A stretch of DNA of 64,000 bases from Comamonadaceae bacterium (GTDB lineage Bacteria; Pseudomonadota; Gammaproteobacteria; Burkholderiales; Burkholderiaceae_C), in the NCBI GenBank assembly GCA_027488215.1, contig JAIYCB010000031.1:1-64000 (forward strand). Reading direction: 5' to 3'. Numbering within the stretch: the stretch's first letter is position 1; each line of letters opens with the position of its first letter. Below are positions 28,949-42,248 of the stretch, piece by piece. Under the pieces are notes generated by a model. It was given only the letters and a program-made list of their open reading frames with translations, was not told where the DNA came from and made no database searches. A program made the translations under genes and the position numbers.

Positions 28949-30163
28949 TCAAACCTTGTTGGGGTGGGCATGCACAAAGCGGGCGATGCGTTCGGCCGCT
29001 TCCAAGCACTCGGCAGTCTCGGCCACCAGGGCCATGCGGATACGGCCTTGGCCCGGGTTGCTGCCCTTGAAATCGCGTGCCAAGTAGCTGCCAGGCAGTA
29101 CGGTGACGTGTTCTGCTTGGTAAAGCGCTTGGGCAAACGCGGCGTCATCTCCGTGCCAGCCGGCGGGCACGCCAGCCCAGAGGTAAAAGCTCGCATCGGG
29201 CAGTTTTAAATCCAGCACTTCAGCCAGCACGGGCGTGACCTGGGCAAACTTGGTGCGGTATTGGTTGCGGTTGTCCACCACATGGCTTTCGTCGTCCCAG
29301 GCGGCCACGCTAGCGGCCTGCACCACAGGGCTCATGGCGCTGCCGTGGTAAGTGCGGTAGAGCAAAAACTGCTTGATGATGGCCGCGTCGCCCGCTACAA
29401 AACCGCTGCGCAGGCCCGGAACATTGCTGCGTTTGGACAGGCTGGTGAAGGCGATCAGGTTTTTGAAGTTGGTGCGGCCCAGCTGGTGGGCGGCTTCGAG
29501 GCTCCCCAAAGGAGCCTCTTCGCGGAAATAAATCTCGCTGTAGCACTCGTCCGACGCGATCACGAAACCGTACTCGTCAGACATGGCAAAGAGTTTTTCC
29601 CACTCGGACAGGGGCATGACCGCGCCTGTGGGGTTGCCGGGCGAGCAGACGAACAGCAACTGTGTGCGGGCCCAAACCTCGGCAGGCACGCTGTCCCAGT
29701 CGTTGGCAAAGTTGCGGGCTGGGTCGCTGGGCACGTAATAAGGCTCAGCCCCTGACAGCAAGGCCGCACCTTCGTAGATTTGATAGAACGGGTTGGGGCT
29801 GACCACCGTCGCGCCGGGGCGGGTCGGGTCGATCACGGTTTGCGTCAGGGCAAACAAGGCTTCGCGTGAGCCGTTGACAGGCAGCACCTGCGTGATCGGG
29901 TCAAGGGTCAAGCGGTAACGGCTTTGCAGCCAGGCCGCGCAGGCCTTGCGCAGCGCGGGCTCGCCCGCTGTGGCCGGATAGGCCGAAAGGCCTGTGGCCA
30001 CCGAGGCCTTGAGCGCTTCCTGAATGAAGGCGGGCGTGGCGTGTTTGGGTTCGCCAATCCCCAGGCTGATGTGGCGAAGGGCCGGGTTGGGCGTGACGCT
30101 GGCAAACAGCTGCTTGAGCCGTTCAAAGGGGTAGGGTTGCAGCTTGGCGAGAAGGGGATTCAT
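28949..30163 (-). CDS. dapC: Succinyldiaminopimelate transaminase
   Basis: PLP-dependent aminotransferase that makes N-succinyl-LL-diaminopimelate from the keto precursor. It has 404 residues. The pyridoxal lysine is in [17 protein letters not shown]. Other fold-type I features are [17 protein letters not shown] and [18 protein letters not shown]. The frame extends far upstream to 30658, but that part overlaps smc on the other strand and lacks homology. The ATG at 30163 ([20 protein letters not shown]) is the family start. Adjacent dapE supports DapC rather than another class I transaminase. Confidence 0.95.
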   Translation of the reverse strand: MNPLLAKLQPYPFERLKQLFASVTPNPALRHISLGIGEPKHATPAFIQEALKASVATGLSAYPATAGEPALRKACAAWLQSRYRLTLDPITQVLPVNGSREALFALTQTVIDPTRPGATVVSPNPFYQIYEGAALLSGAEPYYVPSDPARNFANDWDSVPAEVWARTQLLFVCSPGNPTGAVMPLSEWEKLFAMSDEYGFVIASDECYSEIYFREEAPLGSLEAAHQLGRTNFKNLIAFTSLSKRSNVPGLRSGFVAGDAAIIKQFLLYRTYHGSAMSPVVQAASVAAWDDESHVVDNRNQYRTKFAQVTPVLAEVLDLKLPDASFYLWAGVPAGWHGDDAAFAQALYQAEHVTVLPGSYLARDFKGSNPGQGRIRMALVAETAECLEAAERIARFVHAHPNKV

Positions 30164-30323
30164 CCCCCGATTATCCGGGATCGAGGGTGCCTGTTGTTCC
30201 TTGGGCTTGTCAGCAGTTTTTTCACCATGCCTGTCGGGTAACATTGACGTTTTAATTGGGGTTGGCCATTGGGCTCGCCCAATTTGTTGATCCCCCACCG
30301 ATCCGACCACGAACCAAACCGCC
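30164..30323. other. Intergenic region between divergent dapC and smc
   Basis: 160 bases with no gene. On the plus strand a TTGACG at 30244-30249 resembles a -35 box, but the sequence 17 bases later (CATTGG) is a poor -10. I see no operator or hairpin. Confidence 0.35.
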
Positions 30324-33300
30324 GTGCGCCTCAATTCCATCAAGCTTTCAGGCTTCAAATCGTTCGCCGAACCGACCAACTTCCTGCTACCAGGACAGTT
30401 GGTGGGCGTGGTCGGCCCTAACGGTTGTGGCAAATCCAACATCATGGACGCGGTTCGCTGGGTGCTGGGTGAGTCGAAAGCGTCGGAGTTGCGTGGCGAA
30501 TCCATGCAAGACGTCATCTTCAACGGCACCACCACCCGCAAGCCCGCCAGCCGCGCCAGCGTGGAGCTGGTGTTTGACAACGCCGACCACCGCGCCGGCG
30601 GCCAGTGGGGCCAATTTGCCGAGATCGCGGTCAAGCGCGTGCTGACCCGCGACGGCAACAGCAGTTATTACATCAACAACCAGCCGGTGCGCCGACGCGA
30701 CGTGCAGGACGTGTTTTTGGGCACGGGCCTGGGTCCACGCGCCTACGCCATCATCGGCCAGGGCACCATCAGCCGCATCATCGAGTCGCGCCCGGAGGAG
30801 CTGCGCTTGTTCCTGGAAGAAGCTGCCGGTGTCTCCAAATACAAAGAACGTCGCCGCGAGACCGAAAACCGCCTGTCTGACACCCGCGAGAACCTGACCC
30901 GGGTGGACGACATCCTGCGTGAGCTGAACGCCAACCTCGAAAAGCTCGAAAAACAGGCCGAAGTGGCCCAGCGCTACAACACGCTGCAAGCCGACAGCAC
31001 GCTCAAACAGCACCAGCTGTGGTTCTTGAAGCGCCGTGACGCCGAGGCCGACCAGGGTCGTATGAAGTCCGATGTGGACCAAGCCGTCAACGCGCTCGAA
31101 TCGCGCATGGCCGATCTGAGGCATGTCGAAGCCGATTTGGAAACCATCCGCCAAGCGCATTACGCGGCGGGTGACCAGGTCAACCAAGCGCAAGGCGCTT
31201 TGTATGAAGCCAGCGCTGAAGTGGGGCGGCTAGAGGCCGAAATTCGCTTCGTGGTCGAAGGCCGTCAACGCGCCGAACAGCGTTTGCAGCAGTTGATCGA
31301 ACAGACTGCGCAGTGGGGCACCCGCAGCCAGGACGCGCAGGCCGAGCTCGAAACCCTGTCCGAGCAGGCGGCCATGGCCGAAGACCAAAGCATGACCCTG
31401 GCCGCTCAGGTCGAAGACCAGGCCATGGCCTTGCCCGACCTGGAAGAAGCCCTGCGCAAAGCCCAAAACGACGCCACCGTCCAGCGTGCCACGGTGGTGC
31501 AGGTGCAGCAGCAAATTGGCGTGCTGGCCGCTGACCAGCGCAACATTGAAGAGCAATCGCGCCAGCTCGACACCCGCCGCGAACGCCTGCTGATCGACCG
31601 CAACGCACTGGCCGCACCCGATGAGGCTCGCCTTCAGCAGTTGCAAGAACAACTGGCCGAGGCAGAGGCACTGTCGGCCGAATCCGAAGCCCGCTTGCAA
31701 GACCTGCAAGAACAGGTGCCCGCGCTGGACGAAGACCGCCGCAGCCGACAAGCCGCCGTCAACGATGAATCGGCCCGCCTGGCCGATCTGAGCGCCCGGA
31801 TTGAGGCGCTCAAGGCCTTGCAGGAGAAAGTGCGAACCGATGGCAAGCTCAAGCCCTGGCTGGCCAAGCACGGCATGGACGGGTTGGAAGGCCTGTGGAG
31901 CCGCATCCACATTGAACCCGGCTGGGAAAACGCCCTCGAATCGGCTCTGCGTGAGCGCCTGTCGGCCCTGGAAGTCTCTCGCCTGGACATGGTGCGCTCG
32001 TTTGCCAATGACGCGCCGCCTGCCAAGCTGAGCTTTTTCAGCCCGCCTTTGGCCGCCAAAGCCGCAGCACGCGGTGGTTTGCCTTCAGGCTGCAAGCCTT
32101 TGGCCAACTTGCTTCGTGTGCACGATGCAGGCCTCTCGGCCCTGTTGGTCGACTGGCTGCAAGGCTGCTACACCGCCCCCAATTTGGAAGACGCGCTGGC
32201 CTGGCGTAGCCAGCTGCAAGCGGGTGAAACCCTGTTGGTGCAGGCTGGCCATGCGGTTCAAATTAACAGCGTGGTGTTTTACGCGCAAGACTCCGAGCAA
32301 GCCGGAATGCTTGGCCGCGCCCAGGAGATCGAGAACCTGGAAAAGCAGCTGCGCGCCCAGACCCTGATTTCAGAAGAAAGCCGCAGCGCTTTGGTGCGGG
32401 CTGAAGCGGCCTATGCCGATGCCTCGCAGCGCCTGATCACCGTTCGCCGCGAAGCCAGCGAAAGCCAGTCGCGCACCCACGAGCTTCAGGTGGAAACCCT
32501 GCGCCTGTCACAGTTGGTGGCCCAGACCCGCGTCCGCAGCGAGCAGATCAACAACGACTTGGCCGAAGTCGAGGCCTTGTTGGACGAGTTGCAAGAGCGC
32601 CGCGTCACCGCCGAAGCCCGCTTTGAAGAGCTGGACATGCAGCTGGCCGACACGCAAGAGCGCCACGCTCAGCTGGATGAACGCGTGATCGAGGCCGAGC
32701 GCAAGCTGGCCGAATGCCGCGAACAACAGCGCAGCTTGGAGCGCCGGGCGCAAGAAGCCCAGTTTTCTCAGCGCAGCCTGGACGCCCGCCGCGCCGAGCT
32801 GAACCGAACCATAGAGACGGCGCAGCAGCAAGTGGCCAGCATCAACGCCGAAATGCAGCGGGCCCGCGACGAACTCAGCCGCCTGACCGATGCCGCTGCA
32901 CAAGCCGGTCTGCAAAACGTGCTGGCCATCAAACTGGAGCGCGAGCAAGCCTTGGGTGCTTGCCGCAGCGCCTACGACGACCTGACCGCCAAGCTGCGTG
33001 CCAGCGACGAGCGGCGCGTGAGCTTCGAGCGCGAACTCGACCCGCTGCGCCAGCGCATCACCGATTTGCAACTGAAGGAGCAAGCCGCCCGCCTGGGGCT
33101 GGAGCAATACACCCAGCTGCTGGCCGACGCGAAAGCGGACCTGGAGGCCGTGGCCGCTTCGATCGAGGCAGGCCAGGTGCGCGTGACGGGGCTGCAGGGC
33201 GAGATTGACCGCATCCACCGCGAAATCACCGCTTTGGGCCCGGTCAACCTGGCGGCTTTGGAAGAGCTGACCACCTCGCGCGAGCGCAAGGTCTTCCTCG

Positions 33301-33851
33301 ACTCGCAGTGCGCTGACCTGACCGACGCGATGAATACCCTCGAAGACGCGATACGCAAGATCGACACCGAAACCCGCGAACTGTTGGGCGGCACTTTCAA
33401 GATCGTCAACGAGCACTTCAGCCGCATGTTCCCCGAACTGTTTGGCGGGGGCAATGCGCGCCTGGTGATGACCGGCGACGAGATTCTGGACGCTGGCGTG
33501 CAAGTGCTGGCGCAGCCGCCCGGCAAGAAGAACCAGACCATCCACTTGCTGTCGGGTGGCGAAAAAGCCCTCACGGCCATCGCCCTGGTGTTTGCGATTT
33601 TTCAGCTCAATCCGGCCCCGTTTTGTTTGCTCGATGAGGTGGACGCACCGCTGGACGACGCCAACACCGAGCGTTATGCCAAATTGGTCAAGGGCATGGG
33701 CAAAGAGACCCAGTTCCTGTTCATCAGTCACAACAAGATCGCCATGGAAATGGCCGAACAGTTGATCGGTGTGACCATGCAGGAACAGGGCGTTTCACGC
33801 ATCGTGGCTGTGGACATGGAGTCCGCAGTGTCAATGGCCGACGTGGCCTGA
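30324..33851 (+). CDS. smc: Chromosome segregation protein SMC
   Basis: Condensin-type ATPase that loops and organises the chromosome. It has 1175 residues, full length. The head has Walker A GPNGCGKSN (31-39) at the N-terminus. At the C-terminus are the signature LLSGGEKALTA and Walker B FCLLDEVDAPLDDAN. Two long coiled coils, rich in Glu, Arg, Gln and Ala, flank a hinge at about 500-640 (GLEGLWSRIHIEPGWENALESAL). The start is GTG at 30324 (MRLNSIKLSGFKSFAEP). It uses SMC rather than MukB, as in other betaproteobacteria. zipA and ligA follow. Confidence 0.97.
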   Translation: MRLNSIKLSGFKSFAEPTNFLLPGQLVGVVGPNGCGKSNIMDAVRWVLGESKASELRGESMQDVIFNGTTTRKPASRASVELVFDNADHRAGGQWGQFAEIAVKRVLTRDGNSSYYINNQPVRRRDVQDVFLGTGLGPRAYAIIGQGTISRIIESRPEELRLFLEEAAGVSKYKERRRETENRLSDTRENLTRVDDILRELNANLEKLEKQAEVAQRYNTLQADSTLKQHQLWFLKRRDAEADQGRMKSDVDQAVNALESRMADLRHVEADLETIRQAHYAAGDQVNQAQGALYEASAEVGRLEAEIRFVVEGRQRAEQRLQQLIEQTAQWGTRSQDAQAELETLSEQAAMAEDQSMTLAAQVEDQAMALPDLEEALRKAQNDATVQRATVVQVQQQIGVLAADQRNIEEQSRQLDTRRERLLIDRNALAAPDEARLQQLQEQLAEAEALSAESEARLQDLQEQVPALDEDRRSRQAAVNDESARLADLSARIEALKALQEKVRTDGKLKPWLAKHGMDGLEGLWSRIHIEPGWENALESALRERLSALEVSRLDMVRSFANDAPPAKLSFFSPPLAAKAAARGGLPSGCKPLANLLRVHDAGLSALLVDWLQGCYTAPNLEDALAWRSQLQAGETLLVQAGHAVQINSVVFYAQDSEQAGMLGRAQEIENLEKQLRAQTLISEESRSALVRAEAAYADASQRLITVRREASESQSRTHELQVETLRLSQLVAQTRVRSEQINNDLAEVEALLDELQERRVTAEARFEELDMQLADTQERHAQLDERVIEAERKLAECREQQRSLERRAQEAQFSQRSLDARRAELNRTIETAQQQVASINAEMQRARDELSRLTDAAAQAGLQNVLAIKLEREQALGACRSAYDDLTAKLRASDERRVSFERELDPLRQRITDLQLKEQAARLGLEQYTQLLADAKADLEAVAASIEAGQVRVTGLQGEIDRIHREITALGPVNLAALEELTTSRERKVFLDSQCADLTDAMNTLEDAIRKIDTETRELLGGTFKIVNEHFSRMFPELFGGGNARLVMTGDEILDAGVQVLAQPPGKKNQTIHLLSGGEKALTAIALVFAIFQLNPAPFCLLDEVDAPLDDANTERYAKLVKGMGKETQFLFISHNKIAMEMAEQLIGVTMQEQGVSRIVAVDMESAVSMADVA

Positions 33852-33870
33852 GGAAGTTATCTTGGAATCG

Positions 33871-37084
<3,214 letters not shown>

Positions 37085-37128
37085 GCGTCGTGCTTTTTGC
37101 AGCGGCTTGAAATCCGGTGGTTGGACTT

Positions 37129-37845
37129 TCAGTTTGTCATGACTTCCAACAAGCGATCCAAGCCACCTTGATTGATGGCCACCATGGCTTGTTCGCGTAC
37201 CTTGGGTTTGGCCTGATAGGCCACCGACAAGCCAGCGACGCCCATCATGGGCAAGTCGTTCGCGCCGTCGCCCATGGCAATGGCTTCCTCTGGTGAAATG
37301 CCCATCATCTGGCAAGTTTCCAAAAGGGTTTTGCGCTTTTCTTCCCCGTCACATATGTCGCCCCAGGCTTGGTCTACCATTCGACCAGTCAGCACACCAT
37401 CATTGAATTCCAGTACGTTTGAGCGCGTCCAGTCAATGCCTAATACATCGCGCACATGGTCGGTGAAATAGGTGAAGCCCCCAGACACCAAGAGCACCTT
37501 CATGCCTGACGCCTTGCAGGCGTTGACCAAATTGGCCGCACCCGGATTCAGGCGCAGTCGCTCGGTCAGCACCTGCTGCATGTGGGCGACCGTCACACCC
37601 TTGAGCAAGCCCACCCTTTGGCGCAAGCTTTCTTTGTAATCGGTGATCTCCCCGCGCATGGCCGCTTCAGTGATGGCGGCCACTTCGGCCTTGCGGCCAG
37701 CCGCATCGGCAATCTCATCGACGCACTCGATGTTGATCAATGTCGAGTCCATATCAAAAGCGATCAACTTGAATTTGGACAGGCTAAGTGGGGCAGTAAA
37801 ACCCTGAATGGTCAGTCCTGGGGCGAATTCGGTCGCTTGAATCAT
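37129..37845 (-). CDS. serB: Phosphoserine phosphatase
   Basis: HAD-family enzyme for the last step of serine synthesis. The catalytic DxDxT loop is FDMDSTLINIE. Other HAD motifs are LLVSGGFTYFTDHV and AIAMGDGANDLPMM. With the ATG at 37845 (MIQATEFAPGLTIQGF) the protein is 238 aa, the usual betaproteobacterial size without the ACT-like N-domain. The frame is open 40 codons further to a TTG at 37965, but that stretch looks unlike other SerB proteins. It is convergent with ligA. Its upstream side is the AT-rich island. Confidence 0.95.
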   Translation of the reverse strand: MIQATEFAPGLTIQGFTAPLSLSKFKLIAFDMDSTLINIECVDEIADAAGRKAEVAAITEAAMRGEITDYKESLRQRVGLLKGVTVAHMQQVLTERLRLNPGAANLVNACKASGMKVLLVSGGFTYFTDHVRDVLGIDWTRSNVLEFNDGVLTGRMVDQAWGDICDGEEKRKTLLETCQMMGISPEEAIAMGDGANDLPMMGVAGLSVAYQAKPKVREQAMVAINQGGLDRLLEVMTN

Positions 37846-38250
37846 GTCGTTAATCAAATCAATCGATAAAAGGTTCAGGACTAACTGCTTTTGCAGTTGC
37901 AGGCCAGTCAATGGAGTCCAGGTGAGATTGTCGCTGATCAGAACTTTACCGAAGAAGCTCTTCAAGCCCTGGTCTATCCTACGATCAATTTAGCATAATA
38001 TATATAGCAGTTAAATTTTTAAAATTATAAAAAATTATTTATTAATATAATTTAATATTTCTGAATTATTTAATTTTTGAGCACTCGGTGGGTACAATTG
38101 ATCACGATTGGAACGCCAACCAATCCGATGCCACCCTGGACGGACAGGTTGACAAGGCCTTCACACACGAGGGCCTTGGCCTGAGTCTTTTGTCGTCGAG
38201 AGTGTTCAGATCAACCTGGTTTGAAGGCTAAGAACACTGGCCAGATTGCG
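37846..38250. other. Long intergenic region upstream of serB and of the accessory pair
   Basis: About 405 bases between divergent genes. From serB outward it holds the possible 40-codon serB extension, the AT-rich island (listed separately), and then about 150 bases of ordinary composition. That last part contains a small hairpin, AAGGCC paired with GGCCTT around twelve bases near 38154-38177. No protein of known family is visible here. Confidence 0.5.
37986..38081. other. AT-rich island
   Basis: About 95 bases that are roughly nine-tenths A or T, with runs such as TAATATATATAG and TTAATATAATTTAAT, in a strongly GC-rich window. Nothing else here approaches this composition. Plausible roles are a divergent promoter region, a binding site for an H-NS-like silencer or IHF, or a scar of acquisition. 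Many TATAAT-like hexamers occur by composition alone, so I do not pick a promoter. Confidence 0.75.
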
Positions 38251-38586
38251 GTGAAATTAAGAAAAGTTTTCTGTTGTAGTTCAATTAGCTTTGCGTGCTT
38301 ACTCTCATGTTCGCCCGCCATGGCTGATCGATTGCTCGATTTCACGCTTTTTAACCCGCCAGATGTGTCTCTGCGCAAGATTCCAGAGCCATTAGTCAGT
38401 TGGTTGGTCAAGCCCAATGCCAGCAGTTTTTGTCAGCAAGCCGGCCCCAAAGATGGGTTTGTCAGCCGTCCCGAGGGCTGTGTCTATTGGCAATTGCAGG
38501 CATCGCAGTGCACCATTGTGACCACTGGCCAGACCACGCATTCACAGTTGGGTCATTTGTTGGTGCATTGTTTGGAGGCCCGCTGA
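38251..38586 (+). CDS. Small exported cysteine-rich protein, HLLVH variant
   Basis: I do not recognise a named family. From GTG 38251 the protein is 111 aa; a TTG at 38221 adds ten residues. A signal segment (about 3-25) ends in SPAMA, a good signal peptidase I site, although a poor lipobox (LLSC) also occurs at residue 20. The mature part has four cysteines (61, 77, 87, 107). Key motifs are SRPEGCVYW, CTIVT and LGHLLVHCLE. These match the next gene closely, with identical spacing in the C-terminal half, so the two are tandem paralogs. Here the HExxH glutamate is replaced by Leu, so any metallopeptidase activity is unlikely. Its stop overlaps the next start (TGATG). Confidence 0.75.
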   Translation: MKLRKVFCCSSISFACLLSCSPAMADRLLDFTLFNPPDVSLRKIPEPLVSWLVKPNASSFCQQAGPKDGFVSRPEGCVYWQLQASQCTIVTTGQTTHSQLGHLLVHCLEAR

Positions 38587-38966
38587 TGATCAAGGCCAAC
38601 CCATTTGCCCTTCATCTATTTCCTCGAGTCAGGGTGATTTGGGGGCTTGGGTGCATGCTGTTTTTAGCGGGATGTGAAACCACCACCATGCGGCCTCCGC
38701 AGGTTGATACAGTACGATTTACGCCCATGTCCGAATCACAGCGGGTGATTGTCCAACCCAAACTTAAATACCTCGTGCGTCAGGATGGTTACGAGTATTG
38801 CGCCCGAATTACGGGTCTCAAGGTGACGCCTACTTCTCGCCCCATGGCTTGTGCCTTTTGGAATGTTAGACGCAAAGAGTGCACGATCGTGACCCCCCAG
38901 ACAACGGGTTACAACTACCTTGGCCACGAGCTCAGGCATTGTTTTGAGGGGGCCTTTCATGATTGA
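38586..38966 (+). CDS. Small lipoprotein with HExxH motif
   Basis: A 126-residue predicted lipoprotein of unrecognised family. The signal ends in LAGC (Cys30). Four cysteines at 72, 89, 99 and 119 mirror those of the upstream paralog (16-17, 10 and 20 residues apart). The C-terminus reads CTIVT, then LGHELRHCFEGAFH, with a perfect HExxH (114-118) and a further His at 125. HExxH is the zinc-binding active site of many metallopeptidases, but the protein is very small, so catalysis is a hypothesis. The ATG overlaps the upstream stop, and a substrate-binding protein follows. Confidence 0.8.
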   Translation: MIKANPFALHLFPRVRVIWGLGCMLFLAGCETTTMRPPQVDTVRFTPMSESQRVIVQPKLKYLVRQDGYEYCARITGLKVTPTSRPMACAFWNVRRKECTIVTPQTTGYNYLGHELRHCFEGAFHD

Positions 38967-38994
38967 GCGGCCTGTTTTGTCTACAGGGTGGTGC

Positions 38995-39789
38995 ATGACG
39001 CGCAGGAATTTTTTGACCTTGCCTCTGGCCTTTTGCTCGCCAACGATTGCTCTACCTGTTTTGGCCCAAACACCTGAACTTGAGGGGGGTGTGTTGCGGG
39101 TTGGTTTTTTGTCAAATTACAAGCCATTCAGCTTCAATGAGGGTCAATTGAAGGGCTTTGATGTCGATGTGCTCAAGCGAGTAGCGTCTATTTTGAAAGT
39201 GGAGTTGAAAGTTCAGTCCGACGGGATGGCCAATTTACAGAAAAAACTGAACTCTGGGGAGATTTCAGTCATTGCCAATCAGCTGCTGGCCACACCAGAA
39301 AACCGCCGCCAGTTTGATTTTGTTCGCGCGTATGCTGCCAATCAGCTCGTATGTGTTCAACACGAAGAGGATTCGCGTGACTTTTTGTCATTGGACGACT
39401 TGGTTGGGAAAAAATTAGGTGTTTTGGCCAATACAGGTGTCGAAGATCAAGTGCGTGGTGCTTTGGGCAAATCAGTCTTTCCTTTTCAGAGCATCGATCT
39501 TGCGTTCAGACAATTGGCGGAGAAGAAACTGGATGCGGTGCTCGAAGAGAGTCTCATCGCTGACTACTACATCGAACGTGATGGTTTACCCATCAAGGTT
39601 ACGTCACCATTCTCGCCACTTTTGTCATCTGGCTGGGCCGTGCGCAAGGGCAACAAAGCATTGGTTCGGACCTTGTCTGAGGCCGTCCAGAAGCTGCTCG
39701 GAGATGGTTCCTTCAAGCCGATTTCAGCAAGATGGTTTGGCTACGATGTCAGTAGACCCAGTGTGAGCCATACGTCATTGCCCCGCTAG
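38995..39789 (+). CDS. Periplasmic solute-binding protein, family 3 (orphan)
   Basis: Resembles amino-acid type extracellular solute-binding proteins (SBP_bac_3). It has 264 residues. The N-terminus MTRRNFLTLPLAFC carries a twin-arginine-like signal, cut probably after VLAQ. The mature domain begins GVLRVGFLSNYKPFSFNEGQLKGFDVDVLKRVA, the usual ligand-binding start. LDDLVGKKLGVLANTGVEDQVR and DAVLEESLIADYYIE are also typical. Starts at 38959 (overlapping the upstream gene) and 38995 are possible; the latter has AGGGTGG upstream. No permease or ATPase gene is adjacent, so its partner is unknown. Confidence 0.88.
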   Translation: MTRRNFLTLPLAFCSPTIALPVLAQTPELEGGVLRVGFLSNYKPFSFNEGQLKGFDVDVLKRVASILKVELKVQSDGMANLQKKLNSGEISVIANQLLATPENRRQFDFVRAYAANQLVCVQHEEDSRDFLSLDDLVGKKLGVLANTGVEDQVRGALGKSVFPFQSIDLAFRQLAEKKLDAVLEESLIADYYIERDGLPIKVTSPFSPLLSSGWAVRKGNKALVRTLSEAVQKLLGDGSFKPISARWFGYDVSRPSVSHTSLPR

Positions 39790-39910
39790 GTTTTGAGTTG
39801 TTGAGCCTCGGGGCGGTTCAAAGATGTTCAAAATTCGTTGCTCACCATCCATGGAACATTTAAAGTCGCGGTGCTACGGCTATGCAACCGATCACAAAAC
39901 GCTGCGCCGT

Positions 39911-40591
39911 TCACGACGCTGAGCGTTGCTCCAAAAGCTCTGAGAACAACTTTTTCTCGCAGGCAGGGTCACTGCATTCGTTGCATTGCCAAATGCCTCG
40001 CCCTTGATTGATCGCAAACTGGCCCAATTCTCGCGTTTGTTGCGCTGAAAAGTCTTCGCCAGGCAAACCAAGGGCCAGCAAAGCGTTATTCAATCGCCGC
40101 TCCCCCTGGCCATACACCACCCGATAGGCCATGCCCGCTTGGTCCAGTGCTTGTCGAACCAGGGTGTCGACGGCAGCGCGCACCTTGGGGTCATCACCTT
40201 GCAAGCCGTCAGCCACCCAAGGCAGATCAAGCCCGGTGACCAAGGTGATGTCATACAAGGCATGGTGTGCCATTGCCATGGGGTAGAGGCTGGTGTCATC
40301 CAACAAAAGATGACTGTAGACCGCTGTCATCAAGGGCGTTTTGTCGGACAAAAGCCATGATGCAGGCGCTTGCTGGGCTGCTTGTTGTATGGCTTGTGCT
40401 TGATCACAAGCAATGGCCAAATGCGCGTCATGCCGTCGCGTTTTGTCTGATTGGGAGCACCCATTGCGAAGCACTTCGTCCAACGCGAGCACAGTTTGAC
40501 CGCGTGTACGCAAAACACCAGCCAGTTGAAGTGTGAGCCAAGTTTTGCCTGTGCTTTCAGCTCCCACAATGGCTGTGCGAAGGGGGTTCAT
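39911..40591 (-). CDS. NadR-like P-loop ATPase/kinase with C-terminal Cys cluster
   Basis: A 226-residue P-loop protein resembling the kinase domain of NadR (AAA_28 group). Walker A is GAESTGKT (10-17), followed by LDEVLRNGC. The middle part contains SDKTPLMTAVYSHLL and DITLVTGLDLPWVADGLQ, which recall the nicotinamide riboside kinase region. No nucleotidyltransferase domain is fused. The C-terminus has CNECSDPAC (Cys 203, 206, 211), a possible metal site not expected in NadR. The ribosome-binding site GAGGGA is strong. The substrate is not established. Confidence 0.8.
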   Translation of the reverse strand: MNPLRTAIVGAESTGKTWLTLQLAGVLRTRGQTVLALDEVLRNGCSQSDKTRRHDAHLAIACDQAQAIQQAAQQAPASWLLSDKTPLMTAVYSHLLLDDTSLYPMAMAHHALYDITLVTGLDLPWVADGLQGDDPKVRAAVDTLVRQALDQAGMAYRVVYGQGERRLNNALLALGLPGEDFSAQQTRELGQFAINQGRGIWQCNECSDPACEKKLFSELLEQRSAS

Positions 40592-40625
40592 ATTCCCTCA
40601 TGCATCCACCCGATGAGTGATGACC

Positions 40626-40901
40626 TCATTTGGTGATTTGCACAAAAATTTCGTTGGTTTTGACCATGCCCAACTCGTGTCGGGCACGCTCTTCGACCAT
40701 GTTCAGACCTTCTTTCAGATCGTTGACTTCGGCACTCAATTGCTCCATTCGGCGGCGAGCTTCTTCGTTGGCCAGTTTTTGTTGCGCCAGTTCTTGGCGC
40801 AACTCACGAACATGTGGCAAGCTGCCTGGCCCAAACCACAGTTGGGCTTGTACGATCGCCAACAGGGCGAACAGCACAATGGGAAGCAGGCGATTGCCCA
40901 T
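40626..40901 (-). CDS. ftsB: Cell division protein FtsB
   Basis: Bitopic divisome protein that joins FtsL and FtsQ. It has 91 residues. A short cytoplasmic start is followed by a membrane helix (about 3-22, NRLLPIVLFALLAIVQAQLWF) and a periplasmic coiled coil (about 30-75, ELRQELAQQKLANEEARRRM). The conserved ERARHELGMVKTNEIF segment closes it. It lies ten bases downstream of eno, as in many proteobacteria. Confidence 0.94.
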   Translation of the reverse strand: MGNRLLPIVLFALLAIVQAQLWFGPGSLPHVRELRQELAQQKLANEEARRRMEQLSAEVNDLKEGLNMVEERARHELGMVKTNEIFVQITK

Positions 40902-40911
40902 GTCTCAAGGG

Positions 40912-42210
<1,299 letters not shown>

Positions 42211-42248
42211 TCAATTGAAAAATAAAACCGGTCTTTGAAGCCAGCGGT

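Noticed and set aside
37846..37965. 40-codon N-terminal extension of SerB from a TTG
   Set aside because: It adds residues unlike other SerB proteins, and the ATG at 37845 gives the usual length.
38088..38231. 47-codon plus-strand frame starting GTG just after the AT-rich island
   Set aside because: No ribosome-binding site and no recognisable motif; it overlaps the alternative start of the next gene. It may be a gene remnant, but the evidence is too thin.
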